From: Alcaligenes pakistanensis
GTDB lineage: Bacteria; Pseudomonadota; Gammaproteobacteria; Burkholderiales; Burkholderiaceae_B
Assembly: GCF_014652815.1 (NCBI RefSeq)
Contig: NZ_BMZN01000002.1
Location: 400,340-464,339 of the forward strand
Length of the DNA stretch: 64,000 nt
Direction: 5' to 3'
Shown in pieces: positions 15,522 through 24,137 of this stretch; position 1 is the first letter of the stretch; every line of letters begins with the position of its first letter. A model generated the notes under the pieces. The model made no database searches. It saw only the letters and a list, made by a program, of their open reading frames with translations, and was not told where the DNA came from. Position numbers and translations under genes: made by a program.

Positions 15522-17090
15522 TTAGACCTTGGCCAGGTCCTGCTCGGTTTGCGGGGCCAGTCCAAAATCCTGGGGAAAGTGTTCCAGCGCGGACAGGACG
15601 GGATAAGGGGTCATGCCGCCCAAGGCGCACAAGGACCCGGAGAACATGGTGTCGCACAAGTCACGCAGCAGCTCGACATGGTTATCCATATCTTCGCGGC
15701 GACGGATTTTCTGAATCGTCTCTACACCACGGGTAGAGCCGATACGACAGGGCGTGCATTTGCCACAGGATTCGATGGCACAGAACTCCATGGCGTATTG
15801 CGCCATGTGAGCCATATCCACCGTATCGTCAAACGCCACTAAACCACCGTGACCGACCATGGCGTTGATCTTCATATAGGCTTCGTAGTCCAGGGGCACA
15901 TCCCACTGGTGCTCGGGTAGATAGGCACCCAAGGGGCCGCCAACCTGTACCGCGCGCAAAGGACGTCCACTGGCGCTGCCGCCCGCGTAGTCGTACAAGA
16001 GTTCGCGCAGGGTGACGCCAAAGGCTTTTTCCACCAAGCCGCCGTTTTTCAGGTTGCCGGTCAATTGGAAAGCCAAGGTCCCGCGTGAGCGACCCATGCC
16101 GTAGTTCTGGTAGTAGGCTCCGCCCTTGGCCAGAATCACGGGTACTGAAGCCAGCGACACCACGTTATTGATGACCGTAGGTAGGCCAAACAAGCCTTTG
16201 ATGGCGGGCAGGGGCGGTTTAACGCGCACCACACCGCGTTTGCCTTCAAGGCTGTCGAGTAGGGCTGTTTCTTCACCGCAAATGTAGGCACCGGCCGCTT
16301 TGCGTACTTCCAGATCGAACTCGTAGTCACTGCCTTGAATGTTCTTGCCCAGCCAGCCTGCGGCACGAGCGGCCACAATGGCTTCGTTCAGCGCGTCTAC
16401 AGCCAGCGGGTATTCGGAGCGTACGTAGATGTAGCCATAGGTCGCGCCTACGGCCAGACCGGCAATTGTCATGCCCTCAACCAGACAGAGCGGATCGCCT
16501 TCCATCAACATGCGATCAGAAAAAGTGCCCGAGTCGCCTTCGTCGGCATTACAGACAATGTATTTCTGTGGAGCCGGAGTGTTCAGCACCGTGTTCCATT
16601 TGATCCCGGTCGGGAAGGCCGCGCCGCCACGACCACGCAGGCCGGAGTCTGTCACTTCTTTCACAATGGCAGCGGGGTCCATGGACAGTGCTTTGCTCAA
16701 GCCTTCAAAGCCGCCACAGGATTGATAATCGGCCACGCTGACCGGATTAATAATGCCCACACGCGCAAAGGTCAGGCGTTCCTGATTTTTCAGGTAGGGG
16801 ATGGCATCTGTCAGGCCGTGGCACAGTGTGTGCGCGCCGCCTTGCAGAAAACCGGCATCGAACAGGTCAGGCAGGTCTTCAGTTTGCACAGGACCATAAG
16901 CCACACGGCCTTCGGTTGTCTGTACCTCAACCATGGGTTCCAGCCATAGCAGACCACGCGACCCATTGCGCACAATCTGCACATCCAGGCCACGCGCTTT
17001 AGCTTGTGCGGTCAGTTGCTCGGCAATCTGGTTTGCACCCATGGCGATGGCCGCCGTGTCGCGTGGAACATAAACGGTAATTGTGCTCAT
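15522..17090 (-). CDS. fdsB: NAD-dependent formate dehydrogenase subunit beta (NuoF-like)
   Basis: A 522-residue flavoprotein that hands formate electrons to NAD+. An N-terminal thioredoxin-like region (about 1-115) precedes the NuoF-like core. The FMN site is GRGGAAFPTG, the NADH-binding segment is CNADEGDSGTFSDR, and the [4Fe-4S] ligands lie in ESCGKCTPCRIGSTRG with a later cysteine near SGSLCALGG. The gene overlaps fdsG by 4 bases and ends 13 bases before fdsA. The NuoE-like fusion seen in some hydrogenase diaphorases is absent; FdsG provides that part. Confidence 0.95.
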   Translation of the reverse strand: MSTITVYVPRDTAAIAMGANQIAEQLTAQAKARGLDVQIVRNGSRGLLWLEPMVEVQTTEGRVAYGPVQTEDLPDLFDAGFLQGGAHTLCHGLTDAIPYLKNQERLTFARVGIINPVSVADYQSCGGFEGLSKALSMDPAAIVKEVTDSGLRGRGGAAFPTGIKWNTVLNTPAPQKYIVCNADEGDSGTFSDRMLMEGDPLCLVEGMTIAGLAVGATYGYIYVRSEYPLAVDALNEAIVAARAAGWLGKNIQGSDYEFDLEVRKAAGAYICGEETALLDSLEGKRGVVRVKPPLPAIKGLFGLPTVINNVVSLASVPVILAKGGAYYQNYGMGRSRGTLAFQLTGNLKNGGLVEKAFGVTLRELLYDYAGGSASGRPLRAVQVGGPLGAYLPEHQWDVPLDYEAYMKINAMVGHGGLVAFDDTVDMAHMAQYAMEFCAIESCGKCTPCRIGSTRGVETIQKIRRREDMDNHVELLRDLCDTMFSGSLCALGGMTPYPVLSALEHFPQDFGLAPQTEQDLAKV

Positions 17091-17593
17091 GACTGGGCCT
17101 CCTGGCTGCGTAGCAGGGCGTCCAGTTTTTCCGGGGTGACGCGTGCATGGGGAACGCCGTCCAGCATGACAGCGGGGGACTGGGCACAGAGGCCCAGACA
17201 GTAGACCGGCTCCAAGGTGTACTGGCCGTCGTCACTGTTTTCATGGAAGTCGCAGTTCAGGCGGCGACGGGCATGAGCCGTCAGCTCCAGCCCGCCCCGC
17301 GCCTGACAGGCTTCAGCCCGACAGATTTCCAGGGTATGAGTCGCGTGAGGCTGGGTGCGGAAGTGGGCGTAAAAGGAGATAACGCCGTGGATTTCCGCCC
17401 GGGACAGGGCCAGCTGTTCGACCAGCACCGGCACCACGGACTCGGGAATACAGGCGAGTCGGTCTTGAATGGTGTGCAAAATAGGCAACAGGTTACCTTT
17501 TTGGCCGGCATGTTCCTGCACGGCCTGCAAGGTGACCTCTTCAGGAGTCAGACCGGACAGGTCTTGATCCTGGGCATGAGGGGATGTTTGCAT
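17087..17593 (-). CDS. fdsG: NAD-dependent formate dehydrogenase subunit gamma (NuoE-like)
   Basis: First gene of the fds operon. The 168-residue form begins at the ATG at 17593; a GTG at 17650 would add 19 basic residues and also lacks a clear ribosome site, so the start is uncertain. It is a NuoE-like thioredoxin-fold protein with one [2Fe-2S] cluster held by ICRAEAC (C-x4-C) and YCLGLC (C-x3-C). The IHGVISFYAHF segment is typical. It relays electrons between FdsA and the FdsB flavin. Its promoter must lie in the 200-base region shared with the divergent regulator. Confidence 0.93.
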   Translation of the reverse strand: MQTSPHAQDQDLSGLTPEEVTLQAVQEHAGQKGNLLPILHTIQDRLACIPESVVPVLVEQLALSRAEIHGVISFYAHFRTQPHATHTLEICRAEACQARGGLELTAHARRRLNCDFHENSDDGQYTLEPVYCLGLCAQSPAVMLDGVPHARVTPEKLDALLRSQEAQS

Positions 17594-17728
17594 GTCCTGT
17601 GTGCGCGGTGCCCGGGTTGGGAGCCTGCGCCTCCATGTTTTTTTATGCACGGCTGTGCATATTATTTGACTGTGTTTTCTACCGTAATCTAACCAGTTAA
17701 GTCCATAACTTCAATAAGCAATATTTCG

Positions 17729-17751
17729 CATATATAATGTTTGGTACATGC
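17729..17751. promoter_or_regulatory. Shared control region of fdsG and the divergent regulator, with an imperfect inverted repeat
   Basis: GCATATA (17729-17735) and TACATGC (17745-17751) form a 7-9-7 inverted repeat with one mismatch in the 200-base region between fdsG and the ModE-type regulator. A TATAAT at 17733-17738 could be the -10 of the regulator gene, with TTCAAT 17 bases upstream. It may be an operator for the regulator, but the match to the E. coli ModE site is poor. Confidence 0.3.
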
Positions 17752-17794
17752 AGTGCAAAACATAAATACGAAAACACACTGGTCTTAAAAACAC

Positions 17795-18901
17795 ATGACC
17801 AAACAGAAATTCAAAGCCCGGCTGCGCTCTGAATGGATACTGGAAAATGCAGACGGCGTGGAACTCCCCATGGGGGATGTACTGCGTCTGTTGGGTGCCA
17901 TCGAGCGACTTGGGCACTTGGCGGGAGCCAGCAAGGAATGCCAGTTTTCCTATCGACACGCCTGGGGCTTGTTACGTAATGCCGAAAAACAGTTTGATGC
18001 GGCCTTGCTGGAAACCTCGCGGCGCAAAGGCACGAAGCTGACCGAGTTTGCCCAACGTTTGTTGTGGGCCAACCGGCGGCTGGACGCGCGTTTGACGCCT
18101 ACCCTGGAGAGCATGGCCTCCGAGCTGGAGGAGGAGCTGGGCCGCCTGTATGCCCAGCCCCTGGACCGTTTGCGCTTTCAGGCCAGCCACGGTTTTGCGA
18201 TTGAAGGCTTGATGCGCTTTGCTAACGAAAACGATGGCTTGCCCCTGGAGTTGCGCTATCGCACTGCCATTGAAGCGCTGGCCTCGCTGGAGCGTGGCGA
18301 CTGCGATCTGGCTGGCTTCCAGGTTCCGGTGGGCGAGTTTGAAGTGGCTGCCATGCGCCGTTATGGGCAGTGGCTGTCGCCGTCGCGCCATAGACTGATT
18401 TTCCTGTCCACCCGCAGGACGGGTTTGTTTGTGGAAAAGGGTAATCCCAAGAACATTACCGGCATGGCGGATTTATTGCGGCCCGATGTGCGCTTTGTGA
18501 ACCGTCAAATGGGTTCCAGCACCCGCTTCCTGGCCACCTTACTGCTTGGACAGTTAGGGGTAAATACGAATGCGGTACTGGGCTTTGAAACAACAGAATT
18601 GACGCATATGGCGGTGGCGGCCCACGTAGCCAGTGGCATGGCCGATACCGGTCTGGGCGTAGAAACAGCGGCTAGCCGATGCGGGCTGGAGTTTATTCCC
18701 CTGGCGCAGGAGCGTTATTTCATTGCGGTTGAGCAGGAGGCGCTGAATAAGGCTCCTATGCAGCAACTGATGAACGTGATTGGCGGTTCCGCGTATAGTC
18801 AATTTATGGAAGATCTGGTGGGTTACGACCCACGGGGTTTAGGTCAGATCATGACGCTGGAGCAGGCATTCGGGCAGGCTGCCGATATGCTCTGGCGTTA
18901 G
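17795..18901 (+). CDS. ModE-like HTH regulator with a periplasmic-binding-type ligand domain
   Basis: A 368-residue one-component regulator. Residues about 15-115 form a LysR/ModE-type winged helix-turn-helix (GDVLRLLGAIERLGHLAGASKECQ region), including SYRHAWGLL as in ModE. Residues about 140-365 match the cytoplasmic periplasmic-binding-protein-like domain (PBP_like, COG1910) with RFVNRQMGSSTR and GLGVETAA, features shared with molybdate or oxyanion-binding domains. There is no signal peptide. It is divergent from fdsGBACD and upstream of moaA-mobA, so it probably controls formate dehydrogenase, Moco synthesis or both. Its ligand (molybdate, formate or a cofactor intermediate) is unknown. 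FdsR of Cupriavidus is a LysR protein and not an obvious orthologue. Confidence 0.85.
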   Translation: MTKQKFKARLRSEWILENADGVELPMGDVLRLLGAIERLGHLAGASKECQFSYRHAWGLLRNAEKQFDAALLETSRRKGTKLTEFAQRLLWANRRLDARLTPTLESMASELEEELGRLYAQPLDRLRFQASHGFAIEGLMRFANENDGLPLELRYRTAIEALASLERGDCDLAGFQVPVGEFEVAAMRRYGQWLSPSRHRLIFLSTRRTGLFVEKGNPKNITGMADLLRPDVRFVNRQMGSSTRFLATLLLGQLGVNTNAVLGFETTELTHMAVAAHVASGMADTGLGVETAASRCGLEFIPLAQERYFIAVEQEALNKAPMQQLMNVIGGSAYSQFMEDLVGYDPRGLGQIMTLEQAFGQAADMLWR

Positions 18902-18975
18902 TCCCTTTAGCTTGACGAAAACACACATACACCATGAGACGGGGCCAACCCTGTCCTTGAAAGAAAGAGAACACC

Positions 18976-20115
18976 ATGAGCGATGATCATGGGCCAAAGT
19001 CTGAGCCCCGACCGATAGGCGGGGATTCAGGCAGGCCACATCAAGAAGCAGCGAAGGCCGTGCGCCGTCCGACGGTGCGCATGGCTGCTGTGTCCGGGCA
19101 ACCCCTGGACAAGCGCCACCGTCCGTTTCGTGACCTGCGTATTTCCCTGACCGACAAGTGTAATTTCCGTTGTACCTACTGTATGCCGAGGGAAGTGTTT
19201 GGCACGGATTACGAGTTCCTGCCGCATTCTTCCCTGCTCAGTTTTGAAGAGATCGAGCGCGTGGCGCGGCAGGCGGTGTCCCTGGGCGTGCGCAAACTGC
19301 GCCTGACCGGTGGCGAGCCGCTTTTGCGTCGTAATATCGAGGTGCTGATTGCCATGCTGGTCAAGCTGCGTACGCCGGAGGGCGATCCTGTGGAGCTGAC
19401 CCTGACGACCAATGGCACCTTGCTGGGCCGTAAAGCCCAGGCCTTGAAAGACGCCGGCCTGAACCGCGTTACCGTCAGCCTGGATGCGCTGGATGATGCT
19501 CGCTTCACCCAGTTGAGCGATAGCGGGGTGTCCGTCTCCACCGTGCTGGATGGCATTGCCAAGGCGCAGGCGGTGGGCTTGAGCCCGGTCAAAGTCAATA
19601 TGGTGGTGCGCAAGGGTCTGAATGATGATCAGATTTTGCCCATGGTTGAACACTTCAAAGGTTCGGGCCAGATTCTGCGTTTTATCGAATACATGGATGT
19701 AGGCACCAGCAACGGCTGGAATCTGGACGAGGTAGTCAGCGGTGCGGAAATTGTGGAGCGTATCCAGTCACGCTTTGCGCTGGAGCCGGTAGCCGCGCAA
19801 TACCGTGGCGAGGTTGCCAGCCGATGGCGTTTTAAAGACGGCACGGGCGAAGTGGGGGTGATCACCAGTGTGACCCAGCCCTTCTGTGGGGACTGTTCGC
19901 GCATGCGCCTGTCCCCGGAAGGGCGTCTGTTTTTGTGCTTGTTTGCTTCGCAAGGGTATGATGTGCGCGCGCAGTTGCGCGCGGATGCCTCTGACGAACA
20001 GTTAGCCGCCTATATGCACGGCGTCTGGACCGGACGGCAGGACCGATATTCGGAGATTCGGGGTGAGCTGACCACGAGTCGTGAGCGTATAGAAATGAGT
20101 TACATCGGCGGATGA
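18976..20115 (+). CDS. moaA: GTP 3',8-cyclase MoaA
   Basis: Radical SAM enzyme that starts molybdenum cofactor synthesis by cyclising GTP to 3',8-cyclo-GTP. The 379-residue protein has an N-terminal extension of about 40 residues before the core. The SAM cluster motif is CNFRCTYC and the second cluster ligands are in [18 protein letters not shown]. Conserved [11 protein letters not shown] and TTNGTLL are present. The C-terminus lacks a GG dipeptide after Ile-Gly-Gly in the strict sense but ends SYIGG, which matches the required terminal di-glycine. It overlaps mobA by 4 bases. Confidence 0.95.
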   Translation: MSDDHGPKSEPRPIGGDSGRPHQEAAKAVRRPTVRMAAVSGQPLDKRHRPFRDLRISLTDKCNFRCTYCMPREVFGTDYEFLPHSSLLSFEEIERVARQAVSLGVRKLRLTGGEPLLRRNIEVLIAMLVKLRTPEGDPVELTLTTNGTLLGRKAQALKDAGLNRVTVSLDALDDARFTQLSDSGVSVSTVLDGIAKAQAVGLSPVKVNMVVRKGLNDDQILPMVEHFKGSGQILRFIEYMDVGTSNGWNLDEVVSGAEIVERIQSRFALEPVAAQYRGEVASRWRFKDGTGEVGVITSVTQPFCGDCSRMRLSPEGRLFLCLFASQGYDVRAQLRADASDEQLAAYMHGVWTGRQDRYSEIRGELTTSRERIEMSYIGG

Positions 20116-20711
20116 TAAGCACACAGGACATCAGCGGTATTGTGTTGGCAGGCGGACGAGCCCGGCGTTTTGATTTGTCGGGCCAAGTCGATAAAGGCTT
20201 ACTGCTTTTGCAGGGCCAGCCTTTGGTTCAGCACCTGGTACGTCGCCTGCGCCCGCAGGTGGGTCCCATTTTTATCAGTGCCAATCGTAATCCGGAGCAG
20301 TATGTCCACTGGGGCCGCGTCGTCCCCGACACAGTGGAGCTGGAAGGCTATCTAGGTCCGTTGGCGGGTCTGGCCAGTGTGCTGGATCAGGTCACCACGC
20401 CCTGGGCCTTGTCCTGCCCCGTGGATTTGCCTTTTGTCCCCGCCGAATTGGGTAAGCGCCTGATCAAGGCCGTACAAGAGCAGGGCGCAGTTGCCGCTTA
20501 TGCCCAGGCTGAACGCAGCCATCCGCTTTGCTTGTTGCTGCGTACTGATCAATCGGCTGCCTTGAAAGAGTATTTGCTCAGCGGCGAGCGCCGTGTGATG
20601 AGCTGGCTGCACAGCATAGGCGCAGTGGAAGTTGATTTCCGCGACGCGCCTGCACATGCTTTCTTCAATATCAATACCCCGCAAGACCTGGAGACAGCGC
20701 AGGGTTGGTAA
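20112..20711 (+). CDS. mobA: Molybdenum cofactor guanylyltransferase MobA
   Basis: Adds GMP to Mo-molybdopterin to make the guanine dinucleotide cofactor needed by FdsA. It has 199 residues with the nucleotide-binding [10 protein letters not shown] segment, [24 protein letters not shown] and the metal-binding CPVDLPFVP. It overlaps moaA by 4 bases. Its presence next to a bis-MGD enzyme is consistent with the cofactor form used by formate dehydrogenases. Confidence 0.94.
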   Translation: MISTQDISGIVLAGGRARRFDLSGQVDKGLLLLQGQPLVQHLVRRLRPQVGPIFISANRNPEQYVHWGRVVPDTVELEGYLGPLAGLASVLDQVTTPWALSCPVDLPFVPAELGKRLIKAVQEQGAVAAYAQAERSHPLCLLLRTDQSAALKEYLLSGERRVMSWLHSIGAVEVDFRDAPAHAFFNINTPQDLETAQGW

Positions 20712-20801
20712 GTGAGTCTCTGATTGGCGGTTTGATAAGAAATTCGGGTTCTAGGGACTGAGCGGATGGGTTTGAACCTGCGCCTGCAGGGGTTTATCGT
20801 T

Positions 20802-20975
20802 TCAGGGATCATCATTCGTTGCTGATGGTTGATCGCGATTCAGCGCGATCTTCTTCATGTTCTGTGCAGCCGCTGCCAGCAAGCACTGTTCGAGTACCTT
20901 TGACAGCGTGACGTGCATGTCAGTGATGATATTGCCGAGAACACCGAGCTTGAGGTAGCAGATTGAGGTCAAGCC
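20802..20975 (-). pseudogene. C-terminal remnant of a transposase
   Basis: On the minus strand an open stretch of about 57 codons ends at TGA 20802-20804 and reads through GVLGNIITDMHVTLSKVLEQ and LLAAAAQNMKKIALNRD. This is the style of the C-terminus of IS1182/IS5-like DDE transposases (a conserved AAAQN-[LM]-KK ending). No start codon, catalytic domain or left part remains, so it is a decayed insertion sequence fragment. It abuts the 3' end of moeA, overlapping its last few codons in another frame. About 90 further bases (20712-20801) before mobA may be the matching IS end, but a terminal inverted repeat cannot be defined. Confidence 0.6.
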
Positions 20976-22174
20976 TGCCATTGGCTGTATTCATACAGAC
21001 GCACAACATCGCCGGGGGCGACATGTGTGTCCGCAGGAATACGGGCCAGCGCCTGTGCCCAAGGCAAGGAACTGATTACACCTGAGCCTTGATTGTCGAA
21101 GGGGCGGGCCAACAGGCGGCCTTGTTCGTCATTGTCTACTTGTACGCGGATGAACTCTTCGCGGTCGCCTTCAAAGTGGCGCCCGCCTTGCAAAATCCCA
21201 TAGCGCACGGTGGGCAGGCTGGCGTGACGGCCTTGCAGACGACGGATCAGCGGCGACACCATCAAGGAAAACACGGCGTAGGAAGAGACCGGGTTGCCGG
21301 GCAGGCAGACCAGAGGTTTGTCGTCGATATAGGCCAGCGCCAGCGGTTTGCCGGGCTTCATCCGCACTTTCCACAGGTCCAGTTGGCCGCCTATGCCCTC
21401 AATGGCTGGTTTCACAAAGTCTTTTTCGCCCACCGACACGCCTCCGACTGTCAGCACCAGATCGCAGCGTTGCAGCAGGTCTTTCAGGGCATCCTGAATG
21501 GCTTCCAAAGTGTCTTTGGCGTGTACTGCATGTACCGTACCCACGCCCAGAGCTTGCAATTGAGCACGCAACATAGGGGCGTTGGAGTTGTAGATCTGGC
21601 CTTCTTTAAGGGGCTGGCCGGCGGGCGTCAGCTCATCACCTGTAGTCAGAATGCCCACGCTTAGCATGGGGTATACGGTCAGTTGTGCATGGCCCTGGGC
21701 CGCCATTTGAGCGATATGGGCCGCAGTCAGGCGAGTACCCGTTTTAATCAGCACTTCACCCATGCGCATATCTTCGCCACGGCGACGAATGTTCACACCA
21801 GCCTGGGGCATTTCCAGAATGCGTACCCCTTGCTCGTTTTCCTGGCAGTTCTCCTGAATGACGACGGTATCGGCACCGGGCGGCAGCATGCTGCCGGTAA
21901 AGATGCGAATGGCCATGCCTTCTTTCAGAGTTTGCGGAATATCGCCTGCATAGCAGCGTTGCTGAATAGGCAGCACTTTGCCGTCGGCAATGTCAGACAG
22001 GCGCAAGGCGTATCCGTCCATGGCGCTATTGTCAGCCGGAGGCATGTCCAGCTGGGCCTGAATATCCACGGCCAGAATGCGACCCAAAGCCTGGGCTAAC
22101 TCGCAGCTTTCGGTTTGAGTGGGGATTTGTCCTGCCTGGGCCAGCCGTTGCTGAGCTACGTCAAATTCGATCAT
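20969..22174 (-). CDS. moeA: Molybdopterin molybdenumtransferase MoeA
   Basis: Inserts molybdate into adenylated molybdopterin. From the ATG at 22174 the protein has 401 residues, close to the usual length. Motifs include PPADNSAMDGYALR, GGVSVGEKDF and the LPGNPVSSYAVF segment of the active site. A TTG-initiated extension to 22243 is not supported. It is last in the moaC-D-E-B-moeA series, separated from moaB by 98 bases. The final codons run into a transposase remnant, so the natural C-terminus may have been trimmed or replaced by a few residues. Confidence 0.94.
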   Translation of the reverse strand: MIEFDVAQQRLAQAGQIPTQTESCELAQALGRILAVDIQAQLDMPPADNSAMDGYALRLSDIADGKVLPIQQRCYAGDIPQTLKEGMAIRIFTGSMLPPGADTVVIQENCQENEQGVRILEMPQAGVNIRRRGEDMRMGEVLIKTGTRLTAAHIAQMAAQGHAQLTVYPMLSVGILTTGDELTPAGQPLKEGQIYNSNAPMLRAQLQALGVGTVHAVHAKDTLEAIQDALKDLLQRCDLVLTVGGVSVGEKDFVKPAIEGIGGQLDLWKVRMKPGKPLALAYIDDKPLVCLPGNPVSSYAVFSLMVSPLIRRLQGRHASLPTVRYGILQGGRHFEGDREEFIRVQVDNDEQGRLLARPFDNQGSGVISSLPWAQALARIPADTHVAPGDVVRLYEYSQWQA

Positions 22175-22272
22175 AGGATTGGATAAATTCGATAAAACAA
22201 AGTCGTGGCCTGGGGCCTGAAATGATGATCCGATAAGGCGCAATATGGGGATGCCACTGGTATGTAATGACG

Positions 22273-22803
22273 CTAGATGGTGGGTGGGTCCAAATACTCA
22301 GAGGCGAAATTGCAGGGGCGGTGCCGGCTGTCCAATTGTTCTTGCAGGATCTTTTCCCAAGCTAATTTGCAAGCACCGCCGGAGCCGGGAATGCAAAACA
22401 GCAAGGTTCGGTTGGCAGTCCCAGCCAGGGCGTCGGACTGCAATGCTGATGAGCCTATGTCCTGATAGGACAAATAACGGAACTGTTCACCAAAACCAGT
22501 AATGACCTGATCCAGCAAAGGTGTGACCGCTGCGATCGTGGACTTTTTATGGCTGAAGCCCGTGCCGCCATTGCAAAGAATGACGTGAATGGTCGGGTCC
22601 AGAATCCACTGGCTGAGCAGAGCGCGAATAGCGTAGATATTGTCCTTGCTGATGGCACGTTGGACGCAGTGATGGCCGCTATCTGTCAGGCTGGCCGCCA
22701 GATAATCGCCGGATGTGTCCTCATCGGGGCCACGGCGGTCTGAGATCGTCAGGACGGCCGCGTTCAGGCGGGCAGCGGGTAAATCTGTCTTGGCTTTAGA
22801 CAT
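22273..22803 (-). CDS. moaB: Molybdenum cofactor biosynthesis protein MoaB
   Basis: A 176-residue MoaB/MogA-fold protein proposed to adenylate molybdopterin. It begins at ATG 22803, overlapping moaE by 8 bases. The N-terminal TISDRRGPDEDTSGDYLAASL, the loop NGGTGFSHKKSTIAAV and the FCIPGSGGACKLAW segment are clear. In the GGTG loop the aspartate found in MogA and E. coli MoaB (for example GGTGLTEGD) is replaced by lysine. Catalytic competence is therefore doubtful, as has been suggested for E. coli MoaB. No separate mogA gene is in the window. Confidence 0.9.
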   Translation of the reverse strand: MSKAKTDLPAARLNAAVLTISDRRGPDEDTSGDYLAASLTDSGHHCVQRAISKDNIYAIRALLSQWILDPTIHVILCNGGTGFSHKKSTIAAVTPLLDQVITGFGEQFRYLSYQDIGSSALQSDALAGTANRTLLFCIPGSGGACKLAWEKILQEQLDSRHRPCNFASEYLDPPTI

Positions 22804-23275
22804 GCTTGTTCGTGTCCGCAGAAGTGTTCCAGGCATCGGTTTTCTGGGCATCGCTGTCGCGCTGCTGCACCCAGAACCGCTTGCCGTCGGCCAAGGTTTC
22901 GCGCTTCCAGAAAGGCGCGCGGGTTTTCAGCACATCCATAATGAATTCACAGGCACGAAAGGCATCGCCCCGGTGGGCGCTGGTGACGCCTACATACACA
23001 ATTTGCTCAGTCAGATGCAGCTCGCCCACCCGGTGTACGACCAGCGTATCCAGAACCGGCCAGCGCTGGCGGGCCTGATCGCAAACGGCCTCGATCTCGC
23101 GCTCGCACATGCCGGGATAGTGTTCTAGAAATAGCGATTCGGTAGCCGTGCCGTCAGCCTGATCGCGCACATAGCCGGTAAAGGTCACCATTGCACCAGC
23201 CTGGCCGCCCGCCGTTGCACGCAGCTCGGCATTCAGGGCGGCGACATCAAAATCTTCTGTCTGGATGCGGATCAT
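22796..23275 (-). CDS. moaE: Molybdopterin synthase catalytic subunit MoaE
   Basis: Large subunit of molybdopterin synthase, 159 residues from ATG 23275, which follows a GGAGG element located at the end of moaD. It converts cyclic pyranopterin monophosphate to molybdopterin using sulfur carried on MoaD. Conserved features are VTFTGYVRD, LEHYPGMCEREI, VVHRVGEL, the VTSAHRGDAFRAC segment and the active-site lysines in LKTRAPFWKRE. Confidence 0.95.
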   Translation of the reverse strand: MIRIQTEDFDVAALNAELRATAGGQAGAMVTFTGYVRDQADGTATESLFLEHYPGMCEREIEAVCDQARQRWPVLDTLVVHRVGELHLTEQIVYVGVTSAHRGDAFRACEFIMDVLKTRAPFWKRETLADGKRFWVQQRDSDAQKTDAWNTSADTNKHV

Positions 23276-23276
23276 C

Positions 23277-23534
23277 TCAACCTCCGGTGACGGGCTCGAA
23301 CACGGCCACTTCGTCGCCGGGGCGTACCGGGTCAGTGGGTTTGGCGTGAAACTGATTGACCGCCACATGCAGGCGGCCTGCCATATCACTCAAGTTCGGG
23401 TAGCGCTGCAGCAAGGCGTCGGTCCACTGCTGGACGGTGCCGTCTTGCGGCCAGTCCCAGCTTTCCTGACGCTGGCCGGTGCGCTCAGCTACTTGGGCAA
23501 AATACAGCACGCGCAAGGTCAAAGGGCTAGTCAT
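23277..23534 (-). CDS. moaD: Molybdopterin synthase sulfur carrier subunit MoaD
   Basis: An 85-residue ubiquitin-fold protein from ATG 23534 (GGAG 6 bases upstream). It ends VFEPVTGG, the di-glycine that is thiocarboxylated for sulfur transfer. It pairs with MoaE, which starts one base after its stop. Upstream in-frame sequence overlaps moaC and is not used. Confidence 0.94.
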   Translation of the reverse strand: MTSPLTLRVLYFAQVAERTGQRQESWDWPQDGTVQQWTDALLQRYPNLSDMAGRLHVAVNQFHAKPTDPVRPGDEVAVFEPVTGG

Positions 23535-23553
23535 GATATCTCCGTGAAAGGGC

Positions 23554-24057
23554 CTACGCCGAGGCGGTCCAGGTGCCGCTTTTACCACCCGTTTTTTCCA
23601 GCAAGCGGGTCTGCTCGATCACAATGCCTTTGTCGGCCGCTTTGCACATATCGTAGATCGTCAGGGCTGCAACGGAACAGGCCATCATGGCTTCCATTTC
23701 CACGCCGGTGGTGTAGCGGGTGCGGCAGGTAGCCAGCACGGCAATGGTGCCGGCACTGGCATCACTTTCAAAATCAATGCCAACAAAGTCCAGTGGCAGG
23801 CTGTGGCACATGGGGATCAGTTCAGCGCAGCGTTTGGCGGCCAGCACGCCGGCCACACGGGCGGTGTTAAGCACTTCGCCCTTGGCATTGTGCTGGGCCG
23901 ACAGCAATTGATAGGCAGCCGGGCTTAAACGCACCACGCTGCGGGCAGTGGCAGAACGGGATGTCGCGGACTTATGGCTGACATCGACCATCTGAACTTT
24001 GCCATCTTCATCGAGATGGGAAAGGTGCAAATCGGTGTTTTCGGTAGTGGTGCTCAT
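23554..24057 (-). CDS. moaC: Cyclic pyranopterin monophosphate synthase MoaC
   Basis: Converts 3',8-cyclo-GTP, the MoaA product, to cyclic pyranopterin monophosphate. The 167 residues include MVDVSHKSATSRSATA, IPMCHSLPLDFV (active-site histidine region), TGVEMEAMMACSVAALTIYDMCKA and the C-terminal LLEKTGGKSG. It heads the moaC-D-E-B-moeA operon. A TATAAT (24109-24114 on the minus strand) about 50 bases upstream is a likely -10 element, without a strong -35. Confidence 0.95.
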   Translation of the reverse strand: MSTTTENTDLHLSHLDEDGKVQMVDVSHKSATSRSATARSVVRLSPAAYQLLSAQHNAKGEVLNTARVAGVLAAKRCAELIPMCHSLPLDFVGIDFESDASAGTIAVLATCRTRYTTGVEMEAMMACSVAALTIYDMCKAADKGIVIEQTRLLEKTGGKSGTWTASA

Positions 24058-24137
24058 TATCGCTCCGGGGACCGGGCCTTGGGCGCGGTTCTAATAGTTT
24101 ATGGCTGCATTATATACACCCGGCGCGATGGCTTTGA

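Noticed and set aside
12671-15736. Long plus-strand open frames opposite fdsA
   Set aside because: They mirror the fdsA reading frame, are Gly/His/Val-rich without motifs, and fdsA itself has every cofactor ligand.
24058-24137. Moco riboswitch upstream of moaC
   Set aside because: Only 80 bases separate moaC from dctR and no matching multi-stem fold could be drawn; a simple promoter explains the region.
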